This document shows, in pieces, positions 9,140 through 18,267 of a DNA stretch of 64,000 nucleotides (position 1 is its first letter; every line of letters begins with the position of its first letter). The stretch covers positions 558,001 through 622,000 of the forward strand of contig NZ_CP128647.1 of the NCBI RefSeq assembly GCF_030644205.1, given 5' to 3'. The notes below the pieces were generated by a model. The model saw only the letters and a program-made list of their open reading frames with translations, ran no database searches and was not told where the DNA came from. Source of the stretch: Mogibacterium neglectum (lineage in GTDB: Bacteria; Bacillota; Clostridia; Peptostreptococcales; Anaerovoracaceae). Position numbers and translations under genes: made by a program.

Positions 9140-10930
9140 ATGGGTGTAATTCAGGAAAGACTCGCTGCACTTCGTTCCAAGATGCAGGAGCACAACATTA
9201 ATTACTATGTAGTTCCAACTGCTGACTTTCATCAGAGTGAATATGTTGGTGAGCATTTCAAAGCAAGAAAGTTCATCACTGGCTTTTCAGGTTCAGCAGG
9301 TGTTGCTGTAGTTGGTCTAGAAGGCGCGTGGCTCTGGGTAGACGGAAGATACTTCATCCAGGCTGCTGAACAGCTACAGGGATCATCAATTGAGCTTATG
9401 AAGATGGGCGAGCCTGGAGTTCCAACTCTCGATGCTTTTATCAGTAGCAACCTTAAGAAGGGTGAGAAGATTGGATTTGACGGAAGAGTTGTATCCATGG
9501 ATGAGGGACTACTTTATGATGAAATTGCTAAGAAGCACGAAGGCTGCATAGAATACAGTGTAGATCTTATTGATGAGATTTGGACAGATAGACCGCCGCT
9601 ATCAGAGAAGCCTGCATTTGATCTTGACGTTAAATATGCAGGAAAGACAGTTGCTGAGAAGCTAGCTGATATTCGTGAGAAGATGGTAGAGGCTGAAGCA
9701 GATATGCACGTTGTTACAACACTTGACGATATCTGCTGGACACTCAACATTCGTGGAGACGATATAGACTTCTTCCCACTAGTTCTATCCTATGCTCTGA
9801 TTGATGATAAGATATATCATCTATACATTGATGAGCGTAAGCTAGATGACGAGATTAAGTCTCGCCTTGCTGCAGACGGAGTAGTTCTACACCCATACAA
9901 TGACATTTACGAGGATATCAAGAAGATTCCTGCAGACACAAAGTTAATGCTCGATGCATCCAAGGTTAACTATGCTCTATTCTGCAACATCGCTGATTCT
10001 GTTCAGAAGATTGACGTGATGAATCCAGAGATGATCTTCAAGAATGTTAAGAACCCAGTTGAGCTTGAGAATATCCGCAAGGCACAGATTAAGGACAGTA
10101 TTGCACACGTTCGTTTTATGAAGTGGCTGAAGGAGAACGTAGGCAAGATTGAGATGACTGAGCTAAGCGTTTCTAATAAGCTTGATGAGCTCCGTGCAGA
10201 GCAAGGAAACTTCATTCGCCCAAGTTTCGAACCAATCTCATCTTATGGTGCACATGCTGCAATTGTGCACTACGCACCAACACCTGAAACAGATATCCCA
10301 GTATTAGCTAAGGGACTTCACCTGACAGATACTGGTGCAGGATTCTACGAGGGTTCAACCGACATCACAAGAACCTACGTATTAGGCGAGATTACAGATC
10401 AGATGAAGAAGGACTTCACTCTAGTTGCTATCAGTAATCTGTCTCTTGCAAATGCTAAGTTCCTCTACGGCTGTAACGGGGTAATCCTTGATGCTTATGC
10501 AAGAAAACCATTCTGGGATCGCCATCTCAACTTTAACCATGGAACTGGTCATGGGGTAGGATACCTTCTAAACATTCACGAAGGTCCTGCTAGCTTCCGT
10601 TGGGTATACAGAAAGGGTAACCAGTGTGTAATCGATGAGGGTATGGTTATCACAGATGAGCCAGGAATTTACATCGAAGGCTCTCACGGTATTCGTCTTG
10701 AGAATGAGCTCCTATGCGTGCTAGATGAAGTTAACGAATACGGTAAATTCCTCAAATTTGAGCCAATAACGCTAGTTCCATTCGACCTAGATGCTATTGA
10801 TCCTGATTTCATGACACCTGAAGAGCGCAAGCAGCTTAACGACTACCATAAACATGTATATGAGGTTATCGCTCCATACCTAGAAGAGGATGAGAGAGAG
10901 TACCTTGCTAAATATACAAGAGAGGTTTAA
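9140..10930 (+). CDS. Aminopeptidase P family protein (M24B Xaa-Pro aminopeptidase)
   Basis: A 596-residue metallopeptidase that removes an N-terminal residue preceding proline. N-terminal creatinase-like domains (VPTADFHQSEY, FSGSAGVAVV) are followed by the C-terminal pita-bread domain with its metal ligands: DTGAGFYEGSTDITRT, NHGTGHGVGY, DEPGIYIEGSHGIRLENE. All the usual Asp, His and Glu ligand motifs are present. The three-domain length of about 600 matches the large eukaryote-like APP subfamily. AAAGGAGA lies eight bases before the ATG. It appears monocistronic, bounded by its own promoter and terminator. Confidence 0.94.
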   Translation: MGVIQERLAALRSKMQEHNINYYVVPTADFHQSEYVGEHFKARKFITGFSGSAGVAVVGLEGAWLWVDGRYFIQAAEQLQGSSIELMKMGEPGVPTLDAFISSNLKKGEKIGFDGRVVSMDEGLLYDEIAKKHEGCIEYSVDLIDEIWTDRPPLSEKPAFDLDVKYAGKTVAEKLADIREKMVEAEADMHVVTTLDDICWTLNIRGDDIDFFPLVLSYALIDDKIYHLYIDERKLDDEIKSRLAADGVVLHPYNDIYEDIKKIPADTKLMLDASKVNYALFCNIADSVQKIDVMNPEMIFKNVKNPVELENIRKAQIKDSIAHVRFMKWLKENVGKIEMTELSVSNKLDELRAEQGNFIRPSFEPISSYGAHAAIVHYAPTPETDIPVLAKGLHLTDTGAGFYEGSTDITRTYVLGEITDQMKKDFTLVAISNLSLANAKFLYGCNGVILDAYARKPFWDRHLNFNHGTGHGVGYLLNIHEGPASFRWVYRKGNQCVIDEGMVITDEPGIYIEGSHGIRLENELLCVLDEVNEYGKFLKFEPITLVPFDLDAIDPDFMTPEERKQLNDYHKHVYEVIAPYLEEDEREYLAKYTREV

Positions 10931-10971
10931 GTATATTAATCTATTTTATGTATAGATAAAGTTAAAGCTTA

Positions 10972-11001
10972 GCCCCATCCAGTTTACTGGATGGGGCTTT
11001 T
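10972..11001 (+). terminator. Rho-independent terminator after aminopeptidase P
   Basis: Perfect 11-bp stem GCCCCATCCAG (10972-10982) with CTGGATGGGGC (10987-10997), loop TTTA, followed by TTTT. Confidence 0.9.
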
Positions 11002-11088
11002 AGTGATAAAATACAAGCAACTATTTTTGAACTGAATATGCATAGAAGTTGAGCGGAAAGAGCTGAAGAGGTATTAGGAGTAGGGTAA

Positions 11089-11823
11089 ATGATTAATATA
11101 TTTATTTTAGAAGATGAGATACTGCAGCAATCGCGAATCGACAATGCAATTAGGGAATTAATCGATAAGAAAGCTCTCAAGTGCAGAATACCAGAAATTT
11201 TTAGCAATCCAAAGCAGATGCTAGAGGCTGTTACAGAAATGGGCTCTCACCAACTGTTTTTTCTAGATATCGAGATTAAGGGAGAAGGGCAAAAAGGATT
11301 GGATATTGCGAAGGAAATACGCAGTAGAGATCCTAATGCGACAATTGTATTTGTGACAACGCATACAGAGTTTATGCCTATTACGTTCAAATATAAAGTA
11401 GCAGCGCTAGATTTTATCAATAAAGCTCTTGATGAAAAATCATTTAAAGAGCGAGTATGTTCGGCTATCGAGTACACTATTGATAAGCTTGGAACAAGCT
11501 TATCTCAAGACTCATTCGTATTTGAAACAGCAATGACACGCGTACAAGTGCCATTTAATAATATCCTTTATTTCGAGACCTCTCCAATGATTCACAAGGT
11601 TATTTTGCATACTAAGGACGAACGTATGGAATTTTATGCTAGTATCGCTGATATTGAAAAGGCTGATAACCGTCTTTACCGCTGTCACCGATCATTTATA
11701 GTTAATCCTGAAAATGTAATTAAGATAGATAAGGAGAGTAAGGTTGCTCTATTTGAAAATGGAGAGGGTTGTCTAATATCAAGGATGAAGTACAGAGGGC
11801 TGCTTGAAAAGCTCAATCATTAG
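11089..11823 (+). CDS. LytTR-family response regulator (AgrA-like)
   Basis: A 244-residue two-component regulator. The receiver domain (1-125) has the acidic start IFILEDE, the phospho-accepting Asp in FFLDIEI near residue 63, and FVTTHTEFMP and AALDFINK later. The C-terminal LytTR DNA-binding domain (about 140-244) has YFETSP, LYRCHRSFIVNPENV and ISRMKYRGL. This is the ComE/AgrA architecture. TAGGAGTAGGG serves as ribosome binding site. The kinase gene follows 22 bp later and an ABC exporter lies downstream behind a LytTR-like direct repeat, so that exporter is the obvious target. No autoinducer peptide gene was found. Confidence 0.92.
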   Translation: MINIFILEDEILQQSRIDNAIRELIDKKALKCRIPEIFSNPKQMLEAVTEMGSHQLFFLDIEIKGEGQKGLDIAKEIRSRDPNATIVFVTTHTEFMPITFKYKVAALDFINKALDEKSFKERVCSAIEYTIDKLGTSLSQDSFVFETAMTRVQVPFNNILYFETSPMIHKVILHTKDERMEFYASIADIEKADNRLYRCHRSFIVNPENVIKIDKESKVALFENGEGCLISRMKYRGLLEKLNH

Positions 11824-11845
11824 ATATTAAGGTGTTTATATAGAT

Positions 11846-13147
11846 ATGTTATTAAATATTTCTAGTGTTGCATTGAAAATACTCATAACAATGCTTTTAT
11901 ACAACCAGGTAAGTGAGAAAAAGTTTAAACTTCATTGGTATATAATTTTTCCACTGGCTTACGTTGTAATTTTTGTGTTATGCCCACCAGCTGGATATTT
12001 CTGCTATTTTTTTATATTTGTAGTATACAGCTTTTTTACTAACCCTCAAGATAATAAGTTATTTAATCTGTTTATAGGAATTTATCCTGTTGTTATATTA
12101 AGCTTGCTTGGAAGACTGCTTGCGTATCGCATATTTCCTCTCGTGGGGATTGTGGTTTATAATGAGGCAAATATTAGTATTTATGATTTAGTAATTGATG
12201 TGCTTGCATTTTCTTTCTACCTTCTAATCATTAAAACTCTGAAATTGGACTTTAACGATTTGAAAAAGGGCTTTGAACGCAACTTCTTTAATTGTATGCT
12301 ACTTATTGTTGATTTCTCAATGATTGTATACATGCTAATCATTTCAGCCCTTATGATTTTTGATGAGAAACTATCGTACGCAGATTCATTGCGTGGGCAT
12401 GTCAATGATGTCTATATCCTGCTGTTCTTTGTTATGCTATTGTACCTAAACTCAACATCAAAAGAAAAGCTTAAGGAGGAGATTCTTAAACAAAAGGATA
12501 TGCAACTAAGCGAACTATCAAATTACAGTCGACACATAGAGAATCTGTATGGTGAGATTCGTAGCTTTCGCCATGACTACATAAATATCCTTACCAGTAT
12601 AAAAGTAGGCATTGATAATAGGGATATCGATGCAATTAAGAACGTCTATGAAGGAGTTCTTACTGATAGTGGTAAACAACTATATAACAGCAAGTTTGAC
12701 ATAGCAAAACTTACTAATGTCAAAGACGATGCTGTGAAGAGTGTAATTTCAGCAAAGCTTATTGAAGCATATAGTAGAGGTGTGGAAATCACGATTGAGA
12801 TTGAAGATACTGTTGATGATTTTAAGATAGACCTGCTAGACTTTATCAAAGTGATATCAATACTTTGTGACAATGCAATCGAATCCAGCTTAGAGTCTGA
12901 AGTGCCAAAGCTGACAGTTGCACTGATTCTCGATGGTGAATCGCTGGTATTGATAATTGAAAACACTACAAAGCAAGAGAAGGTAAATATCAGTCAGATA
13001 TTTGAAGAAGGTTACTCAAGTAAAGGTAAAGGACGAGGTATAGGACTCCATAACGTAAGTGATATCCTTGCAAAGTATCCTTTTTCGTCCGTCGTTACTC
13101 GAAGTGCAGACCATCAGTTCTCTCAGACGATTATTTTTAGAAAATAA
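11846..13147 (+). CDS. AgrC-like sensor histidine kinase (HPK10, GHKL ATPase)
   Basis: A 433-residue membrane kinase. Six hydrophobic segments span about residues 8-205, as in AgrC-type peptide receptors. A short coiled region is followed by the phospho-accepting motif SFRHDYINIL near residue 242 and a GHKL ATPase domain with CDNAIESSLES and GRGIGLHNVS. FRHDY in place of the classic H-box is the signature of quorum-sensing HPK10 kinases. The partner regulator is immediately upstream. The ligand is unknown; no AgrB or AgrD homologue is in the window. AAGGTG lies 11 bases before the ATG. Confidence 0.9.
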   Translation: MLLNISSVALKILITMLLYNQVSEKKFKLHWYIIFPLAYVVIFVLCPPAGYFCYFFIFVVYSFFTNPQDNKLFNLFIGIYPVVILSLLGRLLAYRIFPLVGIVVYNEANISIYDLVIDVLAFSFYLLIIKTLKLDFNDLKKGFERNFFNCMLLIVDFSMIVYMLIISALMIFDEKLSYADSLRGHVNDVYILLFFVMLLYLNSTSKEKLKEEILKQKDMQLSELSNYSRHIENLYGEIRSFRHDYINILTSIKVGIDNRDIDAIKNVYEGVLTDSGKQLYNSKFDIAKLTNVKDDAVKSVISAKLIEAYSRGVEITIEIEDTVDDFKIDLLDFIKVISILCDNAIESSLESEVPKLTVALILDGESLVLIIENTTKQEKVNISQIFEEGYSSKGKGRGIGLHNVSDILAKYPFSSVVTRSADHQFSQTIIFRK

Positions 13148-13167
13148 AATACACACAATGTAATACC

Positions 13168-13198
13168 AAAAAACTGGATATTAATTATCCAGTTTTTT
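13168..13198 (+). terminator. Rho-independent terminator after the kinase gene
   Basis: Perfect stem AAAAAACTGGATA (13168-13180) with TATCCAGTTTTTT (13186-13198), loop TTAAT; symmetrical and AT-rich at its base. It separates the two-component genes from the ABC genes, which therefore need their own promoter. Confidence 0.88.
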
Positions 13199-13250
13199 GC
13201 TTGTAATAGTCGTCTTGATTAATGATAAATGGAGGAATAAATGATTATTG

Positions 13251-13317
13251 ACCGTTAATGACCTTATAAGTACCGTTCTTGACAAATGTGTTTTACTAAT
13301 TGTGTATGACATATAAT
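13251..13317 (+). promoter_or_regulatory. LytTR-type direct repeats and promoter of the ABC exporter
   Basis: ACCGTTAATGACC at 13251-13263 and ACCGTTCTTGACA at 13272-13284 share ACCGTT..TGAC in direct orientation, with starts exactly 21 bp apart (two helical turns). This is the layout of AgrA/ComE-class binding sites. A TATAAT at 13312-13317 has a very poor -35 (TGTTTT at 13289-13294) placed just after the repeats, as expected of an activator-dependent promoter. The response regulator upstream is the likely protein that binds. Confidence 0.6.
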
Positions 13318-13354
13318 ATGGTCACAAATTAAGGACAGACGAACGGAGACTCAT

Positions 13355-14026
13355 ATGTTTAAAGTAAAAGAGATAGAAAAATCGTTTAAAAATAAAGAAG
13401 TTTTAAAGGGCGTGACATTCGAGGTTTCAGAAGGAGACAGAGTTGCCTTGCTCGGCAATAACGGTGCTGGAAAGAGCACACTCCTTAAGATAATTGCTGG
13501 TCAGATAGAAGCTAACTCAGGCAAAATAGATACTTATCTTGATTTTAAAACTGAAATAAGCATGATGCCGCAAGGAGATATACTTATCGATGATCTTACG
13601 GTATTTGAAATCGTTAGTCTAAAGTGCAAGATGAATAAAATAAGCGATGTCGATACACAGGAGATGCTTTTGATGGTTGAACTACAAGGACAGCAAAAGC
13701 AATATGTCGGAAACTTATCTGGAGGACAGAAAAGGCGGCTATCTCTTTTACTGACGATACTTAATTCACCTAAGCTAATTTTTTTAGACGAACCAACTAC
13801 AGGCATGGATCTAGAATCAGTAGATAACTTCTGGAGGTTGTTAGAGAAAAAGCATTATACATCGGTAATTGTCACTCACGACTTCAACCAGATAGACCAC
13901 TTTTTTACCAAGACACTCATCATAAAGAATGGAAAAATAATAGCAAATGAATCGGTGGAGACAATTCATGATTTAGGAAAGACAGTAGAACAGTATTACC
14001 GCGAGACAATAGAAATGGAGGATTAA
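13355..14026 (+). CDS. ABC transporter ATP-binding protein
   Basis: A 223-residue single ATPase domain: Walker A GNNGAGKST near residue 34, signature LSGGQKRRL near 122, Walker B LIFLDEPTTG and a switch histidine in VIVTHDF. Short ATPases of this type pair with a separate ABC-2 permease, here the next gene four bases downstream. Position after an AgrA/AgrC-like system and its operator suggests export of, or immunity to, a peptide or antimicrobial; substrate is unknown. The ATG has ACGGAG about eight bases upstream. Confidence 0.93.
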   Translation: MFKVKEIEKSFKNKEVLKGVTFEVSEGDRVALLGNNGAGKSTLLKIIAGQIEANSGKIDTYLDFKTEISMMPQGDILIDDLTVFEIVSLKCKMNKISDVDTQEMLLMVELQGQQKQYVGNLSGGQKRRLSLLLTILNSPKLIFLDEPTTGMDLESVDNFWRLLEKKHYTSVIVTHDFNQIDHFFTKTLIIKNGKIIANESVETIHDLGKTVEQYYRETIEMED

Positions 14027-14030
14027 AGAT

Positions 14031-14744
14031 ATGAAGATGATACAATTAAAGCAGGTTATAAGAAATAAGAGATTCTTGCTATTCACAATACTGCTTCCTA
14101 TTGCATGGTATACGTTCCTCTATAATGTTCAAAATGGTATTGTACCGAACATCATATTCGGTATAGCGGTATTTATAGGGATTATTGGAAACAGCTTAGC
14201 CACATTTAGCAAGAGAATCTCAACAGATATTGAATTCTATTCATTTGAATCGAGATTTACAAAATATGCAGTGAAGGACTATCTGATTTATCAGCTGTTC
14301 GTTCAACTAGCGCTAAATACATTAATTTTCTTGGTTGTACTCGCATTTGCCACTTCTTTGTTAAACTTCCGTGTCATGAGCAATCTAGTAGTACAGTTTT
14401 TACTTCTTATGGTTATGGGTATTTACTTCAGTATTATTGGTTTTGTACTAGGGGTAAGAGTTGATGCAAAGACACTCGATACCTTGAGCTTTCCCGTTAT
14501 TATCATGGCATCGATGACGATAATACCATTTGCATCGCTAGGTGGAGATGGCAGATTCGTAGATATTGTTAGCAAAATTCAGATGATTTTCCCTGGATAT
14601 TATTATAGCGATATTGTAACATCGCTTTTTTCAGAAAATGCAATTGATTCAAAAGATGTGTTGCTATTTATAACAGTATTTATCTTGAATATAATTCCAT
14701 TATACTTCTTAGTCACAAGGGTAAGGACAATTAAGGATAGATAA
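14031..14744 (+). CDS. ABC-2 type transporter permease
   Basis: A 237-residue integral membrane protein with about six hydrophobic segments (near 18-36, 42-60, 88-110, 120-142, 155-175, 205-228), the plan of the ABC-2 permease family. It follows the ATPase with a 4-bp gap and a GAGGATTAA ribosome binding site, so the two form one exporter. No motif reveals the substrate. Confidence 0.85.
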   Translation: MKMIQLKQVIRNKRFLLFTILLPIAWYTFLYNVQNGIVPNIIFGIAVFIGIIGNSLATFSKRISTDIEFYSFESRFTKYAVKDYLIYQLFVQLALNTLIFLVVLAFATSLLNFRVMSNLVVQFLLLMVMGIYFSIIGFVLGVRVDAKTLDTLSFPVIIMASMTIIPFASLGGDGRFVDIVSKIQMIFPGYYYSDIVTSLFSENAIDSKDVLLFITVFILNIIPLYFLVTRVRTIKDR

Positions 14745-14772
14745 CACTTTGACTTATAAAATTTCATACACT

Positions 14773-14806
14773 AAAAAAATGTGGCTGTTGAAAATCAACA
14801 GCCACA
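14773..14806 (-). terminator. Terminator for the minus-strand POT transporter gene
   Basis: Perfect 12-bp stem TGTGGCTGTTGA (14780-14791) with TCAACAGCCACA (14795-14806), loop AAA. The run of seven A at its left is a T tract on the minus strand, so it terminates the gene coming from the right; there is no T tract for the plus strand. Confidence 0.85.
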
Positions 14807-14926
14807 TAAGAATTTGATACTCTCTAATTGCTATATGGTATATTCAGCACTAATAGCTTTGCAAAAGAGTTTGGAGCCATATATTAATAGTGTAGATATT
14901 AGTAAATTAATTAAGTCAGATTATTC

Positions 14927-16293
14927 TTATGCTTCATCTTTATCCTTAACTAGCGACATTAACTTACCATCGATAGCAAACAGTATAACGGTGCTCACAA
15001 ATGCAATCGCTGCAATTGTTATACAAGCTTTGGAAAATGCAAATTTCCCGCTGAATGCAAATGCATATAGATTTCCATATAGTTTAGCAGCAGCAAATAT
15101 ACCGAGACCCCATACGGCTGACATGATAGCAAGAAGTCGACTTGGTGAATATTGTCCGATAAATGCACTTCCAAAAGGTGAGAAGAACATCTCTCCTAGT
15201 GTTAGGAATACAAAGAATATAACAAGTAGAAGTACTGTAGGTTTGCTATCTCCACGGACGATGTCTATCACTGCATAGTAGATATATCCGATACCTAGGA
15301 ATGCCAATCCAAGACCAAGCTTCTTGAATATGCTGATATCACCCTGTGGGCGGGCTGCTAGCTTCTGCCATAGAAGTGCAGTGAGCGGTCCAGAAATTAC
15401 GCAGAACAGAGCATTTAGTGAGTCAAACCAAGTTACAGGAACTGTAAACCCACCAACCTTCCAGTTCATGTTCTCTGCCCAGTGGTAGTAGATTGGTAGA
15501 TAAGCTAGATACCAGAACATCCAGAATATAATCTGGAAAGCTGATACTAACACAATCGCAGATACACGCTTTTTCTCGAGAAGAGTCATCTTCTGATGTG
15601 TCTTTGCAGCCGCTTTTTCTTCAGCTTCTCTTTTAAGTTCTTCTTCGGTCTTATACATCTTAAATGGTTTCTTGCCGTAATCCTTACCCTTTAGTAGCAT
15701 TCCAACCGTGAACCAGATGCAACCAAGAAGCATTGATATAGCTGCAAGTCTAAAGCAAGGACGGAAGCCTAGGACATCGCCTGACTAAAGGTATATTGAT
15801 ATAGGAATCCAGCAACTAGGGGTCCGAAGAATGCACCGACGTTAACGAGTGAATAACGGATAGAATACGCTGAGTTAAGATTCTCAGGGCGAACAACTCT
15901 TCCGATTAGTGGGCCAGTCTTAAATAGACCTAGACCAAATGCAACGCAGAATACCATAACGTATACAAGCTTGGCATCATGTGCAATAGATCCTGAGAAG
16001 TATCCGAATGCTATGATGAGCATTCCAACCGGAGTTGTATATCTAGCACCGACTAATTTATCCGTGATGAATGCTCCTAGGAAACCTGCTAGATATGAAT
16101 AAGCGGTTAGATCCGCTTGCATCTTTGCACCTGTTGTATTTGCAAGGCCAAGACCACCAGATGCAACAGCAGTGGTAACAAAAACTAGAATCAGAGAACG
16201 ACCAAGATAAAATGATAGACGCTCAAAGATTTCTGTGCAACCACAAATCCAAAATGCTATTGGAAATTTGCGCTTTCTTTCAAGTTCTGCCAT
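14927..16293 (-). pseudogene. POT-family (proton-dependent oligopeptide) transporter, frameshifted
   Basis: Two minus-strand frames together give about 455 residues, the normal length of a POT/PTR2 di- and tripeptide transporter. The first half starts at 16293 (MAELERKRKF, with AAGGAGATACCTC upstream) and holds the POT signature FERLSFYLGRSLIL; it stops at 15769 just after YTFSQAMS. The second half continues in another frame as GDVLGFRPCF and carries the remaining membrane segments to 14927. Restoring one G in the GG at about 15780 (SQ then GDVLGF) would heal it. Inactivating mutation or base-calling error cannot be told apart here. Neighbouring terminator and ribosome binding site are intact. 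Confidence 0.85.
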
Positions 16294-16512
16294 GAGGTAT
16301 CTCCTTAATAAGGTGAGACAGCAATAACCTATGTTCTCCGTCTTAAGTATGTTTGGTGCAAAAGAAAAAAGTGCACACGCATCACAAATCACAAAAGCGA
16401 AGAAAACAAACTACTAATATATGGCTTGTAATCATATATTACTATTAATTCTGCCATATAATGCTTGACAAGTAAACAGCTAGGCAAGAGAAAGGTATGT
16501 ACTTAGCACAAG

Positions 16513-16539
16513 AAAAAACCATCTCTTAGTTGAGATGGT
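16513..16539 (-). terminator. Terminator for the MntR-like gene
   Basis: Stem ACCATCTC/GAGATGGT (16518-16525 and 16532-16539), loop TTAGTT, preceded on the plus strand by six A, which gives a T tract on the minus strand. It lies 35 bp past the end of the minus-strand regulator gene. The rest of the 280 bp up to the POT gene is AT-rich and probably holds that gene's promoter, which I cannot pin down. Confidence 0.8.
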
Positions 16540-16573
16540 GGCTTGTAAGCTTATAAAATTATATTGAGATTCA

Positions 16574-16984
16574 TTATTCCAACGAATCTTCATCGTGATT
16601 CATTGCAGGGCACTCTGCCAAGAAATTGTTAACATGGTTACAAATGGCTTCATACGTAGCTTGGCTGATATCATGCTCGATTTTACACGCATCCTCATCA
16701 GCAGTTTTCTTATCAATACCTAGTAGATTTAAGAAACGAGACAACATCTTGTGTCTATCGTAAATTTTTGTAGCAATAGACATTCCAGTCTCAGTGAGGT
16801 GAATTAGACCATCATCGTCCATAGTAATGTAGCCGTTCTCTCTTAGCCTCTTGGTAGCATATGAAACGCTGGGCTTAGTTACATCGAGATGTCTTGCAAT
16901 ATCGATGGACTTAATATATCCTCTCTGCTCACTAAGCATCAGCATTGTCTCTAAATAATCTTCTGAAGACTTCTGAATTTTCAT
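16574..16984 (-). CDS. DtxR/MntR-family metal-dependent transcriptional regulator
   Basis: A 136-residue regulator that represses metal uptake genes when bound to Mn or Fe. The N-terminal winged helix reads SSEDYLETMLML and TKPSVSYATKRL, and metal ligands fall in ACKIEHDIS. It lacks the SH3 domain of DtxR, as does MntR. The start at 16984 (MKIQKSSEDYLE) is chosen over 17002 because GAAGGAGGGAT lies just before it. It is divergent from the Fur/PerR-like gene with 171 bp between. Its target is not evident; the adjacent transporter is for peptides, not metals. Confidence 0.87.
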   Translation of the reverse strand: MKIQKSSEDYLETMLMLSEQRGYIKSIDIARHLDVTKPSVSYATKRLRENGYITMDDDGLIHLTETGMSIATKIYDRHKMLSRFLNLLGIDKKTADEDACKIEHDISQATYEAICNHVNNFLAECPAMNHDEDSLE

Positions 16985-17088
16985 GAAATATCCCTCCTTC
17001 ATTTATAGTTAGATTAGCATAACATATCAATAATATCAACATTACTGGTATATTAAACGACAAACTTAAATTTTTCTCAATTTAGTTG

Positions 17089-17139
17089 TTGACAATCAAA
17101 TTTAATGTGGTATCATATTGTTAACAATAACGATTATCA
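17089..17139 (+). promoter_or_regulatory. Promoter and Fur/PerR-type box of the Fur-family gene
   Basis: TTGACA (17089-17094) and TATCAT (17111-17116), spacer 16. Overlapping and following the -10 are a 14-bp palindrome TATTGTTAACAATA (17116-17129) and CAATAACGATTATCA (17125-17139), whose right half ATTATCA is a perfect Fur/PerR half-site. This suggests the regulator represses its own unit. Confidence 0.5.
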
Positions 17140-17155
17140 ATATTAGAGGAGGCTA

Positions 17156-17539
17156 ATGATTAAGTACAGCAAACAGCGTCAAGCAATTAAAGATCAATTA
17201 TCGAATAGAGGAGATCATCCTACAGCGGAGATCCTATATTCTGAGCTTAAGACTAGCATGCCTAATCTTAGTATCGCGACCGTATATAGAAATCTGAAAC
17301 AGCTTGAAGGAATGGGAGAGGTTTCGACCATTATCACTGATGGGGCTACTAGGTATGATTATAATGTAAAGCCTCATGCACACTTCTTCTGTAACAGATG
17401 CGGTGCTGTTCTCGATATTGATACTGACAAAGGGGAAATCATTAAAATTGTCCAGGATGATTTTTCTGGTTCAATAGAAGGGTGCGATGTTAACTTTTAT
17501 GGACTTTGCCCCGACTGCATGGCGAAGGACCGTGCATAG
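17156..17539 (+). CDS. Fur-family transcriptional regulator, probably PerR-like
   Basis: A 127-residue metalloregulator. The N-terminal winged helix includes HPTAEILYSEL and LSIATVYRNLKQL; the C-terminal dimerisation domain includes the ligand segment KPHAHFFCNRCG and a second CPDC pair that together form the structural zinc site. Regulatory His and Asp residues of the PerR/Fur type are present (YDYNVKPHAHF). The next gene is a reverse rubrerythrin, the usual PerR-repressed peroxidase of clostridia, which favours PerR over Fur; that is inference. GAGGAGG is a near-perfect ribosome binding site. Confidence 0.88.
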   Translation: MIKYSKQRQAIKDQLSNRGDHPTAEILYSELKTSMPNLSIATVYRNLKQLEGMGEVSTIITDGATRYDYNVKPHAHFFCNRCGAVLDIDTDKGEIIKIVQDDFSGSIEGCDVNFYGLCPDCMAKDRA

Positions 17540-17600
17540 ATGATTAACAAAATGACTTTATTTTATGTATTTCAGCAGAGCTGAAGAAGGGAGAATGAAA

Positions 17601-18143
17601 ATGGCTAAATATGTATGCCAGGTATGTGGTTACGTTCATGAGGGAGATCAGGCACCAGAGAAGTGCCCAGTTTGCGGAGTTCCTGCAGAGAAGTTCAAGA
17701 AGCAGGAAGGCGAGATGTCTTGGGCAGCAGAGCATGTTGTAGGTGTTGCACAGGGTTCTAGTGAAGACATCATGGCTGATCTAAGAGCAAACTTTGAGGG
17801 TGAGTGCAGTGAGGTAGGTATGTATCTTGCAATGGCTAGAGTTGCTCACAGAGAAGGATATCCTGAGGTTGGACTATATTACGAGAAGGCTGCTTACGAA
17901 GAGGCAGAGCATGCTGCTAAGTTCGCTGAACTTCTAGGAGAGGTACTAACTGACAGCACAAAGAAGAATCTACAGCTAAGAGTCGATGCTGAGAATGGTG
18001 CAACTGCTGGGAAGTTTGACTTAGCTAAAAGAGCTAAGGCTGCTAACCTCGATGCAATTCATGATACAGTTCATGAGATGGCTAGAGATGAGGCTAGACA
18101 CGGAAAGGCATTCGCTGGTCTTCTAAAGAGGTACTTCGGCTAA
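17601..18143 (+). CDS. Reverse rubrerythrin (NADH-peroxidase type)
   Basis: A 180-residue non-heme di-iron protein that reduces hydrogen peroxide in anaerobes. The rubredoxin-like domain is at the N terminus ([12 protein letters not shown] and CPVCGVP, four cysteines at about 6, 9, 23 and 26) and the ferritin-like domain follows with [20 protein letters not shown] and [11 protein letters not shown]. This domain order defines the reverse type. ATG 17601 is chosen over ATG 17595 because GAAGGGAG is then at normal distance. Only 61 bp separate it from the Fur-family gene, so one peroxide-induced unit is likely. Confidence 0.93.
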   Translation: MAKYVCQVCGYVHEGDQAPEKCPVCGVPAEKFKKQEGEMSWAAEHVVGVAQGSSEDIMADLRANFEGECSEVGMYLAMARVAHREGYPEVGLYYEKAAYEEAEHAAKFAELLGEVLTDSTKKNLQLRVDAENGATAGKFDLAKRAKAANLDAIHDTVHEMARDEARHGKAFAGLLKRYFG

Positions 18144-18178
18144 ACCCAATATAAGTGCAGATATTATTCATATAAGAT

Positions 18179-18201
18179 ATGGGGCTTTTGCCCCATTTTT
18201 T
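18179..18201 (+). terminator. Rho-independent terminator after rubrerythrin
   Basis: ATGGGGC (18179-18185), loop TTTT, GCCCCAT (18190-18196), then TTTTT. Confidence 0.9.
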
Positions 18202-18267
18202 AATACTATTATACGTTTTTCATAAGGGGTTCTTTATCAATGCGTCACCTAAAACACAAATACGATG

